Shown here: in pieces, positions 36,676 through 48,400 of the stretch
How the letters are laid out: each line of letters begins with the position of its first letter
Position numbering within the stretch: the first letter of the stretch is position 1
From: Panorpa germanica
Lineage: Eukaryota > Arthropoda > Insecta > Mecoptera > Panorpidae
Length of the DNA: 64,000 nt
Assembly: GCA_963678705.1 (NCBI GenBank)
Contig: OY783217.1
Span: 620,001 to 684,000, forward strand
Direction of reading: 5' to 3'
Notes under the pieces: generated by a model
Told to the model about the DNA's origin: nothing
What the model saw: only the letters and a program-made list of their open reading frames with translations
The model's database searches: none
Translations under genes and position numbers: made by a program

Positions 36676-39600
36676 TTTAGTATAATATTCGCTTGATTAA
36701 TTTTGCTAATTAACAATATCAACAAAGTAGCTTTCGAAATGAAATACCCGTAGTGATTATAGAGCTGGATAAATTAGTGAAATTAATTAATTTTATGTTT
36801 GACTATATATTAAAGTTAAACTTCAAAATCATTAAAAATACATTAAAAAATACATTTTCGTTCTAGTTACATAAATAAAATAAAATAGTATGAGAGTGCA
36901 TTAAACAGAACGGCAAAACAAAGTAATTACTTTTGTTTAAAATCGGGCTCTTGCCAAAACGTTATTTTACCCCTAACAATCCCGTTGAATAAAAATACCT
37001 AGAGATATATTATCAAAATTCACGAACACCACGTTCTGTTCTGTTCCGCCACGTTGCGATGACTGTCACAAGCAAATATTTAATTTAAAATGCAAGACCA
37101 GACCATCATTTATATCTTTCTATTATATTATTATTAAGGTGAAGCATTACTTCATGGTTCCACAGTTATATATATATGGCATCAGAACACTACGAATATT
37201 GAATAAATGGAAATCTAAATCCAAATATTCTATCAATATTTTTATACCTGTGGGTTGATGAAAAGGAACTGTGATGAGAGCAAAAAAAAAGATATTATTT
37301 GGAACGTGACTCAGAAGCCTCCAATGTTTTGATCCGACACTGTTTCTAGCTTCAACTCTTGATGTGTTCAACTGTCTTAATTTCAAATTCAATGCATAAA
37401 GTCGAGTATACAACTTGGAGTAATTTTAACTTATGCCATATTCCTTGTCCCGTGTTCTGTTCCTTGTTTGGTGTTTCGTGTTCTGTTCCTTGTACACGTC
37501 CCAATTCCCACAGCCACTTCTGATGTTTGGGGCATTGGAATTACGAGTTTCGAGGTGGTGTACAAGATATTCATATTCTAAAAGTCCATCGTTACGTTGG
37601 GTCTCACTTTGAGACTGACTTAAGTCTATTTTGATTAAAATAGAGTTGAGTTGAGTTTCCCGTTGACTAGAAATTAAACTATACGAGTCTGTACGTATAG
37701 TGAAATTGCTATAGTGTGTTATAACAAATAATATACAGCTGAAACTTGTCCCCTGAGGCTACTCGGACGCATTAGGCTTCTTTGTATGCAAACTGCTAAC
37801 AAGATCATAGAGAGAGATAGAGAATCGCGACATCTAAAGAGCAGCATGATGTTGAATACACTGTTGGAAATAAAATGAAAAAGGCTCTGTCATTCTCTTC
37901 TCAGAGTTACTGCTTGGGCAAAATGTAAAGGGTGAAGAACCAAACCATTGTACGACAAACAAAACCTCAGAAACAAACCAATTTGTTTGTAGAAATGATG
38001 TATGCATACAAAGGTAAAAGGCAAACGTAACACTTTGTTCCATAACAGAGATGTGAGATAACATTTTTAATCCAAGTCAGTGGATCCGTGTGAAACATCC
38101 AGTGGCCTTCATTAGCACACAAGAAAGTATTGGTTTTTCAGACTGGTGTGGTGCATGGAATAATGTAAGTTAAGAAATATATTTGCAGTGTGCAATACTT
38201 CAAAGAAACAAACAATTCATGTTGCAGTGGGCTTGTGTCCTCATTTTTTAGTGGTCGATTTTTCAATTGTTGATTGACATTGATGATAATAAATGTGTAT
38301 TGGTGTAGCAATTAATAATATAGCAATTAAAAATTTGAATTGTAGTTTTAGCGCTAGAAATGGTCGCCCATATTTGTATGACGTGAAATGCATTTTAACG
38401 TCCGTTATTTGTTGGTAGGTCAGTGCTGTGGTAATGTTTTGTAGCTGTTGGTAGTCGAAATAATCAAGTCAGGTTAAAGAATAATAAGTTTTTATTTTAT
38501 TTAACCCTGTTACGACAGACATAATATTGAAATTTGATTGTTCCTTGAAATAGCTGTAAATAATATTTGATATTTTGATATATAAATACATATAGCAGAG
38601 ATTTATGAGCTGTAAGGTTGGTAACGGTTGTGATGTCACATGCATTTGAAATATGTACAACGTTGAATCCCTTTAATAATTAAAGAGACAAAATGACTTT
38701 TTTAATTGTTAATATCTCTTAACATATAAGGAGTTATTAAAAAATAATTGAACATTTGAGGTTCTAGTAACCCACTTTATCAATATATAGTACACGACAT
38801 AGGACATAGCCCATTGAACGGCGAACTGCTGTAGAAGAACACTTGGCGCGGTTGCGATATGGGTTCCATTACAGTGTACTGCTAAACATATAGATTACAA
38901 TGTTGTTCTTTTCTGGGCTTGCAAAGGTGCATAGATATATTTTCATCGTACAAGTACAAGTACATGCTATATTTTGAAAGGGAGATCAGATCGTTTAGTT
39001 TTTGCCTTCAGCTCTGGTCGTTTGGGAACAAATAGAGCCTCAGGGCCTCGGGGTTTCGTACTCGTATTTCAAACACTGTGCCACTAACTTTATGATCCAA
39101 TGTAAATGTAAAACAATGGCAATTTGTTATCACTGGGAGAGTGCGGTGCGTGTTGCAAATTGTTTGCATTGAATAAGAGGTGAGCAACAGGGGCCACATA
39201 AATACAGCGAGCGCTTAGAGGAGGGGGATAATGGCTCGACGTAACGGTGGTCTTGAAAGTTATGAATAAATTATTTTAGGTTATTAATTAATAAATTTAC
39301 GTATTTAAATTAACTGTAAATACCTGGTGTTGCTCGGTTTGTCAGAATGAAATACAAAATTTAATCAACGCTTAAAATGTTGAAATAGTAAGGGCGCTCT
39401 CACACTGGGCTCACAATAAGTAAAAAGTAAGTATTCGTATTAAAGTAACGTAGTAAAGGCAGTCAAACGGGAAATCATGGCATCAAACGTCCATTAAATG
39501 TTTAATGGAATTTCTCTAAATAATGAATAGACAAACAAAAATAAATGAGTCTGGTTGTGACGTCACTGCAGCAGATTTAGCGCTCCCAGTGGTTGTGTAT

Positions 39601-40029
39601 ATTAACTCAGTCCGTGCTATTAACATAAACCATCTGAAACAATCCAGAATTGTGGTCAGGCGAATATAATACCCCGTTAAATCTGTACCGAGGGGCTTAA
39701 GACATTGCTTATGTGCTTACAGCTCCTTCGTATATCTTAGGAGTAAGTAAACCGAAAAGGTTCATCTGTGAGGATAGCGGCGTTAGTGGCAAGCGGAGGC
39801 AACCGGAGCAGACCGAGTAGACCTCAGAGGCGGAGGGAACCAGACATGAGAATTGAATTTATGAGATTGTATTTCCGGAAGGTTTATTATATGAACTTAA
39901 AGTCATAAATAGTTTTTGTGTATTTCTAGCATCATTGATTATACGAATGTGGCCATTTTATGTACTTCACATTATCATAAGTCTACGAGAATGGTCCCAA
40001 AAGAATTAGCCTTTCTTAAATACGTGAAC
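36676..40029. other. Intergenic DNA, no supported gene
   Basis: Frames of 60-90 codons occur at 37147-37413, 37834-38064 and 39008-39199 on the minus strand without recognisable content. A short C/T-rich tandem (GTGTTCTGTTCCTTGT, two close copies) lies at 37451-37491. The stretch 38.0-38.2 kb has exon-like pieces that may be decayed transposon coding DNA. Confidence 0.5.
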
Positions 40030-40620
40030 ATAATTTTCTAAAAGAAATATTACATTTCTTTAAATTTTTTGATGCAGTTATGTTCGTTATGCTCTAAAAT
40101 AAAGAACTGCTTCATTACTTTTTAAATATCTACGCAATTCTGGCTTTTATGCGACCTTTTTTATTTTTATGGACATTTTTTTTAACAAAAAAATTTACAC
40201 TTTCTTGAAATTTTTTGATGCAGTTATGTTCGTTATGCTCTAAAATAAAGAACTGCTTCATTACTTTTTAAATATCTACGCAATTCTGACTTTTATGCGA
40301 CATTTTTTATTTTTGTGGACATTTTTTTTAACAAAAAAATTTACACTTTCTTGAAATTTTTTGATGCAGTTATGTTCGTTATGCTCTAAAATAAAGAACT
40401 GCTTCATTACTTTTTAAATATCTACGCAATTCTGACTTTTATGCGACATTTTTTATTTTTGTGGACAATTTTTTTAACAAAAAAATTTACACTTTCTTGA
40501 AATTTTTTGATGCAGTTATGTTCGTTATGCTCTAAAATAAAGAACTACTTCATTACTTTTTAAATATCTACGCAATTCTGACTTTTATGCAATCTTTTTT
40601 ATTTGCTTGGACATTTTTTT
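40030..40620 (+). repeat. 146-bp tandem repeat, four copies
   Basis: The word GATGCAGTTATGTTCGTTAT starts at 40071, 40217, 40363 and 40509, an exact 146-bp period with only a few substitutions between copies. Copies are AT-rich with T/A runs near the junctions. A diverged copy lies in reverse orientation at about 41081-41160. Confidence 0.92.
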
Positions 40621-40867
40621 AAACAAAAATATACAATTATAAAATCAAAAATCCAATTTTAAAACGCTGATTATTCGAAAAGTAGAGCAGATATTTAAAA
40701 ATGGTTTTCAATTTTGAAATCAGCATAAAAAATTACGTTAGAAAACATATAACACTTGTCAATATAGAATTTTCGATTTTTTGAAAAAGTAAGAAGACAT
40801 ACTCTTGTTACTTTTCATAAAAATTGAAGGATAAGAAATCTTACTTTTATACTGGTTTTTAAAGTAA

Positions 40868-41016
40868 TTTTGAAAGCTGATTTCAAATTTGTAATTAATT
40901 TTTAGATACGTGTTTTGGTTTATGAGATATCAGCATGTTCAAGTCGAACCTTAACAGATAATTAAAAATGGTTTTCAATTTGGAAATCAGCATAAAAAAC
41001 TACGTTAAAAAATATA
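40868..41016 (-). repeat. Diverged inverted copy of the P satellite core
   Basis: The sequence starts GCTGATTTCAAATTTG, contains GAGATATCAGCATG and ends AAATCAGCATAAAAAACTAC. This is the order and orientation of the reverse-oriented P cores at 43271 and 61731, but more diverged. A second half-copy (AAATCAGCATAAAAAATTAC) ends at about 40740. Confidence 0.7.
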
Positions 41017-41080
41017 AATATTTTTTTAAAATATAAGAATTTTTGTTTTAGAAAAAATGGTCCATGAATTTAAATAAAGT

Positions 41081-41160
41081 TGCATAAAAATCAGAATCGC
41101 GTAGATATTTAAAATGTAATGAAGCAGTTCTTAATTTTAAAACATAAACTGTAACAAAAA
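41081..41160 (-). repeat. Inverted relic of the 146-bp tandem unit
   Basis: TCAGAATCGCGTAGATATTT followed by AATGAAGCAGTTCTTA is the reverse complement of about 80 bp of the 146-bp unit at 40.03-40.62 kb, with roughly ten changes. Confidence 0.7.
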
Positions 41161-41539
41161 TTACAAGAATATGTATGTCTAATTTCAATTTTTCAAATCG
41201 TTCTACGAATATTTTAAATTTTGAGCGAAACCTTTCTTAATCGTTTCCATTCCTTTAAGTATATTTTAAAGAATCAAAACTTTATTTCTTACATAAAATA
41301 AATTTAAAGTATGAAACGAAAAAAGTATTTAAATAAACTGAAACTTTCCTATTTTTTTGCTATTTCAAGTTCTTCAGAAAAGTTTATTTAAAATCAAACA
41401 CTTTCAAGAAAAATGTTCACTACGTCAGACCCGTCTCGACCAAAACAGAACAGACCTGACAAAAACATATTTTCAAAAAGTTTTATACTTAAAAAAAGTG
41501 TTAAAACCAACAACAATATTCTTTGCAACTTTATAGTTT

Positions 41540-41950
41540 TATAGTGTTAGGAAGTAGGGGAAGAAGAGCGGACCATCAAACTTATGAGCAACCTGGCCCT
41601 GGACCTACAATGGAATTAAGCACTTGGAGGGAATTATCAGTCAACGTTTGTCGTTAATCAACTGGCCACAAGACTACGCAACGGTTCACGGTGGACCCTT
41701 GGAACCTAGCGAACAACATTGCAAAATATAACACTACTCCCTCGCCTCACTCCCCCCAATTAACTGTATCCAACCCTTGTCCAGGATTATAAGAGAGATC
41801 ATACACTACAGACTACAGTATATGTGAAGAAAGAAACATTCATTGAAAGTGTAAGTTCATTAAACACAACAAGTAATTCAATTAGAATTCCGTAATTAAG
41901 TTATTAACCGGCTTAACGGGACGAAGGTGAAAAGACAGTAAAAATTTTAC
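41540..41950 (+). other. GC-richer block, possible solo-LTR or retroelement remnant
   Basis: The block has a base composition clearly unlike its AT-rich flanks. It begins TGTTAGGAAG and contains a TATAAGAGAG promoter-like word at about 41789, followed some 70 bp later by CATTAAACACAACA. A TG...CA LTR can be drawn, but I find no matching target duplication, no primer-binding site and no second copy, so this is tentative. Confidence 0.25.
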
Positions 41951-43073
41951 AGCAGTTATAATGTGAAGTTCTTACTCCAAAAGTAGCATAACTCTAATTT
42001 TGTTCGCTTTGAGAAAATAAATATAAATGAGTGATGAAAATCTGTTACTTTGGTTGCTTAACTTATTAGACAGGCGTTTGTAATTTACGAAGAGATTTAA
42101 GTAAAACAATCTAGTTAAATTTTGATACCGTAAACTTTAAGGACAGAGAGGACGAAAATAAATACACCATAGCTTAGCAAAACAATATAGAACTATATGA
42201 GCCCCTGAATAATCGTTAAGGATCAACCAATAAAACAGTTGCTGTACCATATATTCTTATATATAAAGTTTTATTCTAACTAAAATATAAAATTGTATTT
42301 AACTATTACAACCCGCTGAGATGTTTCATCTGGCTCGAAAAACTAGTGTTGAAGCAGAGGTAAGATAAATTTAAAAATTGAATCTAGTTATCGCATTTAA
42401 CTGATTATAAAACGCACAATAAGAGCATTTTTTGAAAATCCTGCGCCTGAATAGATGACAACAGTAATAACAGCATGTTAACTAACTTTTTCCGCCATCT
42501 ATGAAAGAGTAGATTAGATACATTAAATGACTAGTTAATGATTTCTTTAACAGATGGCATCATATATTATTACGCCTGACTTGTTTGCAACTCACATTAC
42601 GCAGATTAACAAATGCTGGCTAAAAGTTTAAAATTCCAAAATTGAACTTTTAGAAAATAGGAAAAATATCAGAACAGTTTTGACAACCTGTAAGTATTAT
42701 AAAACATAACATAATTTATTTATCTCCATGGATTAGAGGACAGAGTTATTCTCATAGTAAAAAGTTTTCATGTATAAATACTTTATAGAAGTAAAAACTA
42801 GTCCCACAGGAGTTAAACTGTTACGAGTACGAACAGCGCAGTAGCACTCCTAACATGGACATGGGCATCATGCTCATAGTTGGAGGAAAAACACCTAAAA
42901 TTTGTTAGTTAACTAACAAAAAGAAGTTTCACAAAATATATTTTTTACAATATGTGAGTATATGGACCTTTGTCTTTAATCAATTGACAGTCAAATAATT
43001 TTTTTGGTTTCTTATACAAATAAGAAGAGCATAGCATTTTCACCTTACTAAAAATTGGTTCAAAGGTCTTGTT
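41951..43073. other. AT-rich intergenic DNA
   Basis: No gene or clear repeat unit was found between the retroelement-like block and the satellite. Confidence 0.4.
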
Positions 43074-43140
43074 GCAGCACAACGTTAATGTAAACTACGA
43101 CCCGATGAAATACTTCTAGTTGTACAGACGAAAAATTATA
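43074..43140 (+). repeat. 66-bp direct repeat R, first copy
   Basis: GCAGCACAACG..GTAAACTACGACCCG..GTTGTAC.GACGAAAAATTAT recurs at 43555-43620 with few changes, 481 bp apart. The two copies bracket the first inverted P core. Confidence 0.75.
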
Positions 43141-43270
43141 ATTATTATAATTTTTTTTTTTATTATTATTATTTTTTTTTTTACAAATTTCATAAACCGG
43201 GGTATACAAAAATTATTCTTAAACTGTTAAAAATTAAAAATATTTTCTTGTTGTTTATTTTAATGGTTAT

Positions 43271-43430
43271 TGATGTACTTTTTTATGCTGATTTCAAATC
43301 TGCCATTTGTTTTTCGATAAGTTTCTTGGTTCTCGAGATATCGGCATGCCAAGGAGCAAATAATAGAGATATTTAAAAATGAATTTCACTTTTGGAATCG
43401 GCATAAAAAACTACGTTAGAAAACATGATT
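43271..43430 (-). repeat. P core in reverse orientation at the left edge of the satellite
   Basis: The segment from TGATGTACTTTTTTATGC to CATAAAAAACTACGTT matches the reverse complement of the P core in the array, including GAGATATCGGCATGCC and ATAATAGAGATATTTAAAAA. It is more diverged than units inside the array. Confidence 0.85.
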
Positions 43431-43554
43431 ATTATGTTAAAATAAAGAGTTGATTTTTCTTAAAAATTTCTTTGAAATTGCAAAGGTTATACTCTTGTTA
43501 ATTTTATATAAATCCCCGTCCGTACACTGCTCGATTGTCTCTTCGATTCAACTA

Positions 43555-43620
43555 GCAGCACAACGGTATTGTAAACTACGACCCGCTGAAATAATGCTGG
43601 TTGTACGGACGAAAAATTAT
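43555..43620 (+). repeat. 66-bp direct repeat R, second copy
   Basis: This is the second copy of the repeat at 43074-43140. It leads directly into a forward P core. Confidence 0.75.
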
Positions 43621-44095
43621 TTTAGAACGTATTTTTTTATGCTGATTCCAAAAATGAAATCCATTTTTAAATATCTCTATTATTTATGCCCAAACATGTC
43701 GATATCTCGAAAACCGAGACACCTACAAAAAAACAAATTTCAGATTCGAAATCAGCGTGAGAAAGTACGCCAATAACCATTCTAAAATAAACAAAATAAA
43801 AAGTTGAATTTTTATGAAATTAACAAGAGTATAACCTTTAAAAATTCGATAAAAAATCAATTTTTTCTTTTGACAAATAAAGGATGTATTCGAACGTAGT
43901 TTTTTATGCTGATTTCAAAAATGAAATCCATTTTTAAACATCTCTATTATTATGCTGATTTCAAAAATGAAATCCATTTTTAAACATCTCTATTATTTAT
44001 GCCCAAACATGCTGATATCTCGAAAACCGGGACATCTACAAAAAAACAAATTTCAGATTTGAAATCAGCGTAAAAAAGTACGTCAGGAACTTATT
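43621..44095 (+). repeat. Two forward P cores detached from the main array
   Basis: Forward P cores lie at about 43629-43773 and 43896-44090. In the second, about 47 bases (TATGCTGATTTCAAAAATG through ATCTCTATTAT) are duplicated in tandem. The spacer between them is the same AAATTAACAAGAGTATAACC spacer used in the main array. Confidence 0.9.
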
Positions 44096-45469
44096 CTTCT
44101 TATTATCATAACTAATAGTTAAATCTCTATAAACACCGTCTTTAATTAACTGTATATTACACTGTTTTAAATATATTTGAATATTTTATAATTATTATTA
44201 AAAAGAAAAATTTAATGAATATTTTTTTAATTTAATGTTTATTTTTGAAAAAAAAAATGTTTTTATTATTATTTACACAAATTCTTATATTATTAATTAT
44301 CAATCAATGGTTCGAAGGTACGCGGAGACGCACGAGAATGCCCGAAAGTTTACGAACAATCACATGAAAAATAAAGAAAACATTTTTGAAATATCCTTTT
44401 AATCACTTACATCACAAGTATGATCTATAAAACATTTTACAATATATTTTCATCTCTTTGATTTATTTTATGTTATTTTAATTATTTTAGTATTAAAAAT
44501 TAGTCTATGTTTTATTGGATTTTATTACATTTCACTTTATTTTAAATAGTTGACTGTCTTCAACATGATAGTAACACTACAGCTGCTGACAGGAGGACTA
44601 CGCTGAATGGTTCTCCTAATCGCAGCTGGCCGCCATGTTGCATTGCAGCTGGATGCTCCCCTTAAAACAAAAAAATATATATTAGAAACATAACTTTTTA
44701 AAATAAGAAACATAAACTCTCTCGAATTAAGCCCACTAATATAGCAATATTAATTTTCAAAAGTAATTTTTGCGAATCCAACTCATTAAAAGTCAGTGGA
44801 AGACAGCTTCAAATGTAGATACGTTATTCATCTAACTAATTGCAGCTTTAGATTTTGATTCGCGTTTATTTAACTTTTTATTTAAAACTTTATAAAAATC
44901 ACCATGCATTTAAGTACAATATGTATTTATTTAAAAACCGTAAGATCAAAGGCATCATTACACAATATATTAAATCCATTGTCAAAGAATTCCATTCAAA
45001 ACTAAACCAGTTATTCGTAACGATACAAATATTTCACTAGTGCAGGTGTCTGTAGTAAATTCTTATTCAACGTAAACAAAAATGGCGTTAGTTTATTTTT
45101 TTATAAATGTGTCAGATATATCCAAGGTGTTTAAATAATTGTACAGTACATCTTTGATTTCTTTTATATTATTTGCAAGGAGGTTGGACATCATTGAAGT
45201 ACCAATGCGTTATTTTAATACAGGAAACTCAAGGTCGTTGAGTTTTTATGTGAGTCATTGTATACAAAGGACTGCATTCATTGTAAAACAAGTTTTTGCC
45301 AACGTGTGCGGTTGGGGTTAGGCAGATGTACTGAAATTACAAGGACGGATTTAAATCGTAAAAGATAACTGTACTTTAAACTGCATAAGGTAAACAGTTT
45401 TTTCACTATAGTGAGAGAAGTTATGTACTAAATTTTTTATGTTGCTTTCTACTTTCTAGTGTAATTATA
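44096..45469. other. 1.37-kb non-satellite segment interrupting the array
   Basis: Satellite sequence stops after GTACGTCAGGAAC and resumes at GTATTCGAACGTAG near 45470. The segment between is AT-rich single-copy-looking DNA. It includes a GC-richer patch (44585-44660, CGCAGCTGGCCGCCATG) and a 60-codon plus-strand frame at 45139 with no recognisable content. No inverted ends or target duplication are evident. Confidence 0.55.
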
Positions 45470-48400
45470 ACGTATTCGAACGTAGTTTTTTATGCTGATA
45501 TCAAAAATGAAATCCATTTTTAAACATCTCTATTATTTATGCCCAAACATGCTGATATCTCGAAAACCGGGACATCTACAAAAAAACAAATTTCAGATTT
45601 GAAATCAGCGTCAAAAAGTACGCCAATAACCATTCTAAAATAAACAAAATAAAAAGTTGAATTTTTATAAAATTAACAAGAGTATAACCTTTAAAAATTT
45701 GATAAAAAATCAATTTTCTATTTTGACAAATTAAACATGTTTTCTAACGTAGTTTATTATATTGATTTTAAAACTGAGAATCATATTTAAATATCCGCAA
45801 TACTTACTATATTTAGAAACTAAAAAGAGAACAACTTAAAGTAATTTAAACAGCCGTACTCGGTGCACCCCGATTTATGAAATTCACACTGCGATTTCTA
45901 TGAAATTAACAAGAGTATAACCTTTAAAAATTTGATAAAAAACCGTTTTTCCTTTTGACAAATAAATGATGTTTTCGAACGTATTTTTTTATGCTGATTC
46001 CAAAAATGAAATCCATTTTTAAATATCTCTATTATTTATGCCCAAACATGTCGATATCTCGAAAACCGAGACACCTACAAAAAAACAAATTTCAGATTTG
46101 AAATCAGCGTGAAAAAGTACGCCAATAACCATTCTAAAATAAACAAAATAAAAAGTTGAATTTTTATAAAATTAACAAGAGTATAACCTTTAAAAATTTG
46201 ATAAAAAATCAATTTTCTATTTTGACAAATTAAACATGTTTTCTAACGTAGTTTTTTATATTGATTTTAAAACTGAGAATCATATTTAAATATCCGCAAT
46301 ACTTACTATATTTAGAAACTAAAAAGAGAACAACTTAAAGTAATTTAAACAGCCGTACTCGGTGCACCCCGATTTATGAAATTCACACTGCGATTTCTAT
46401 GAAATTAACAAGAGTATAACCTTTAAAAATTCGATAAAAAATCAATTTCTTGTTTTGACAAATAAAAGATGTATACGAACGTAGTTTTTTATGCTGATTT
46501 CAAAAATGAAATCCATTTTTAAACATCTCTATTATTTATGCCCAAACATGCTGATATCTCGAAGACCGGGACCTCTACAAAAAAACAAATTTCAGATTTG
46601 AAATCAGCGTGAAAAAGTACGCCAATAACCATTCTAAAATAAACAAAATAAAAAGTTGAATTTTTATAAAATTAACAAGAGTATAACCTTTAAAAATTTG
46701 ATAAAAAATCAATTTTCTATTTTGACAAATTAAACATGTTTTCTAACGTAGTTTTTTATATTGATTTTAAAACTGAGAATCATCTTTAAATATCCGCAAT
46801 ACTTACTATATTTAGAAACTAAAAAGAGAACAACTTAAAGTAATTTAAACAGCCGTACTCGGTGCACCCCGATTTATGAAATTCACACTGCGATTTCTAT
46901 GAAATTAACAAGAGTATAACCTTTAAAAATTTGATAAAAAACCGTTTTTCCTTTTGACAAATAAATGATGTTTTCGAACGTATTTTTTTATGCTGATTCC
47001 AAAAATGAAATCCATTTTTAAATATCTCTATTATTTATGCCCAAACATGTCGATATCTCGAAAACCGAGACACCTACAAAAATACAAATTTCAGATTTGA
47101 AATCAGCGTGAAAAAGTACGCCAATAACCATTCTAAAATAAACAAAATAAAAAGTTGAATTTTTATAAAATTAACAAGAGTATAACCTTTAAAAATTCGA
47201 TAAAAAATCAATTTCTTGTTTTGACAAATAAAAGATGTATACGAACGTAGTTTTTTATGCTGATTTCAAAAATGAAATCCATTTTTAAACATCTCTATTA
47301 TTTATGCCCAAACATGCTGATATCTCGAAAACCGGGACCTCTACAAAAAAACAAATTTCAGATTTGAAATCAGCGTGAAAAAGTACGCCAATAACCATTC
47401 TAAAATAAACAAAATAAAAAGTTGAATTTTTATAAAATTAACAAGAGTATAACCTTTAAAAATTTGATAAAAAATCAATTTTCTATTTTGACAAATTAAA
47501 CATGTTTTCTAACGTAGTTTTTTATATTGATTTTAAAACTGAGAATCATCTTTAAATATCCGCAATACTTACTATATTTAGAAACTAAAAAGAGAACAAC
47601 TTAAAGTAATTTAAACAGCCGTACTCGGTGCACCCCGATTTATGAAATTCACACTGCGATTTCTATGAAATTAACAAGAGTATAACCTTTAAAAATTTGA
47701 TAAAAAACCGTTTTTCCTTTTGACAAATAAATGATGTTTTCGAACGTATTTTTTTATGCTGATTCCAAAAATGAAATCCATTTTTAAATATCTCTATTAT
47801 TTATGCCCAAACATGTCGATATCTCGAAAACCGAGACACCTACAAAAAAACAAATTTCAGATTTGAAATCAGCGTGAAAAAGTACGCCAATAACCATTCT
47901 AAAATAAACAAAATAAAAAGTTGAATTTTTATAAAATTAACTAGAGTATAACCTTTAAAAATTTGATAAAAAATCAATTTTCTATTTTGACAAATTAAAC
48001 ATGTTTTCTAACGTAGTTTTTTATATTGATTTTAAAACTGAGAATCATATTTAAATATCCGCAATACTTACTATATTTAGAAACTAAAAAGAGAACAACT
48101 TAAAGTAATTTAAACAGCCGTACTCGGTGCACCCCGATTTATGAAATTCACACTTCGATTTCTATGAAATTAACAAGAGTATAACCTTTAAAAATTTGAT
48201 AAAAAACCGTTTTTCCTTTTGACAAATAAATGATGTTTTCGAACGTATTTTTTTATGCTGATTCCAAAAATGAAATCCATTTTTAAATATCTCTATTATT
48301 TATGCCCAAACATGTCGATATCTCGAAAACCAAGACACCTACAAAAAAACAAATTTCAGATTTGAAATCAGCGTGAAAAAGTACGCCAATAACCATTCTA

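Noticed and set aside
38050..38170. Exon-like plus-strand segment reading NPSQWIRVKHPVAFISTQES and ending at a GTAAGT donor
   Set aside because: There is no convincing acceptor or partner exon. It could be decayed transposon coding DNA but cannot be assigned.
45139..45321. 60-codon plus-strand frame in the island within the satellite
   Set aside because: It has no domain, splice partners or codon bias, and the length is expected by chance in this much DNA.
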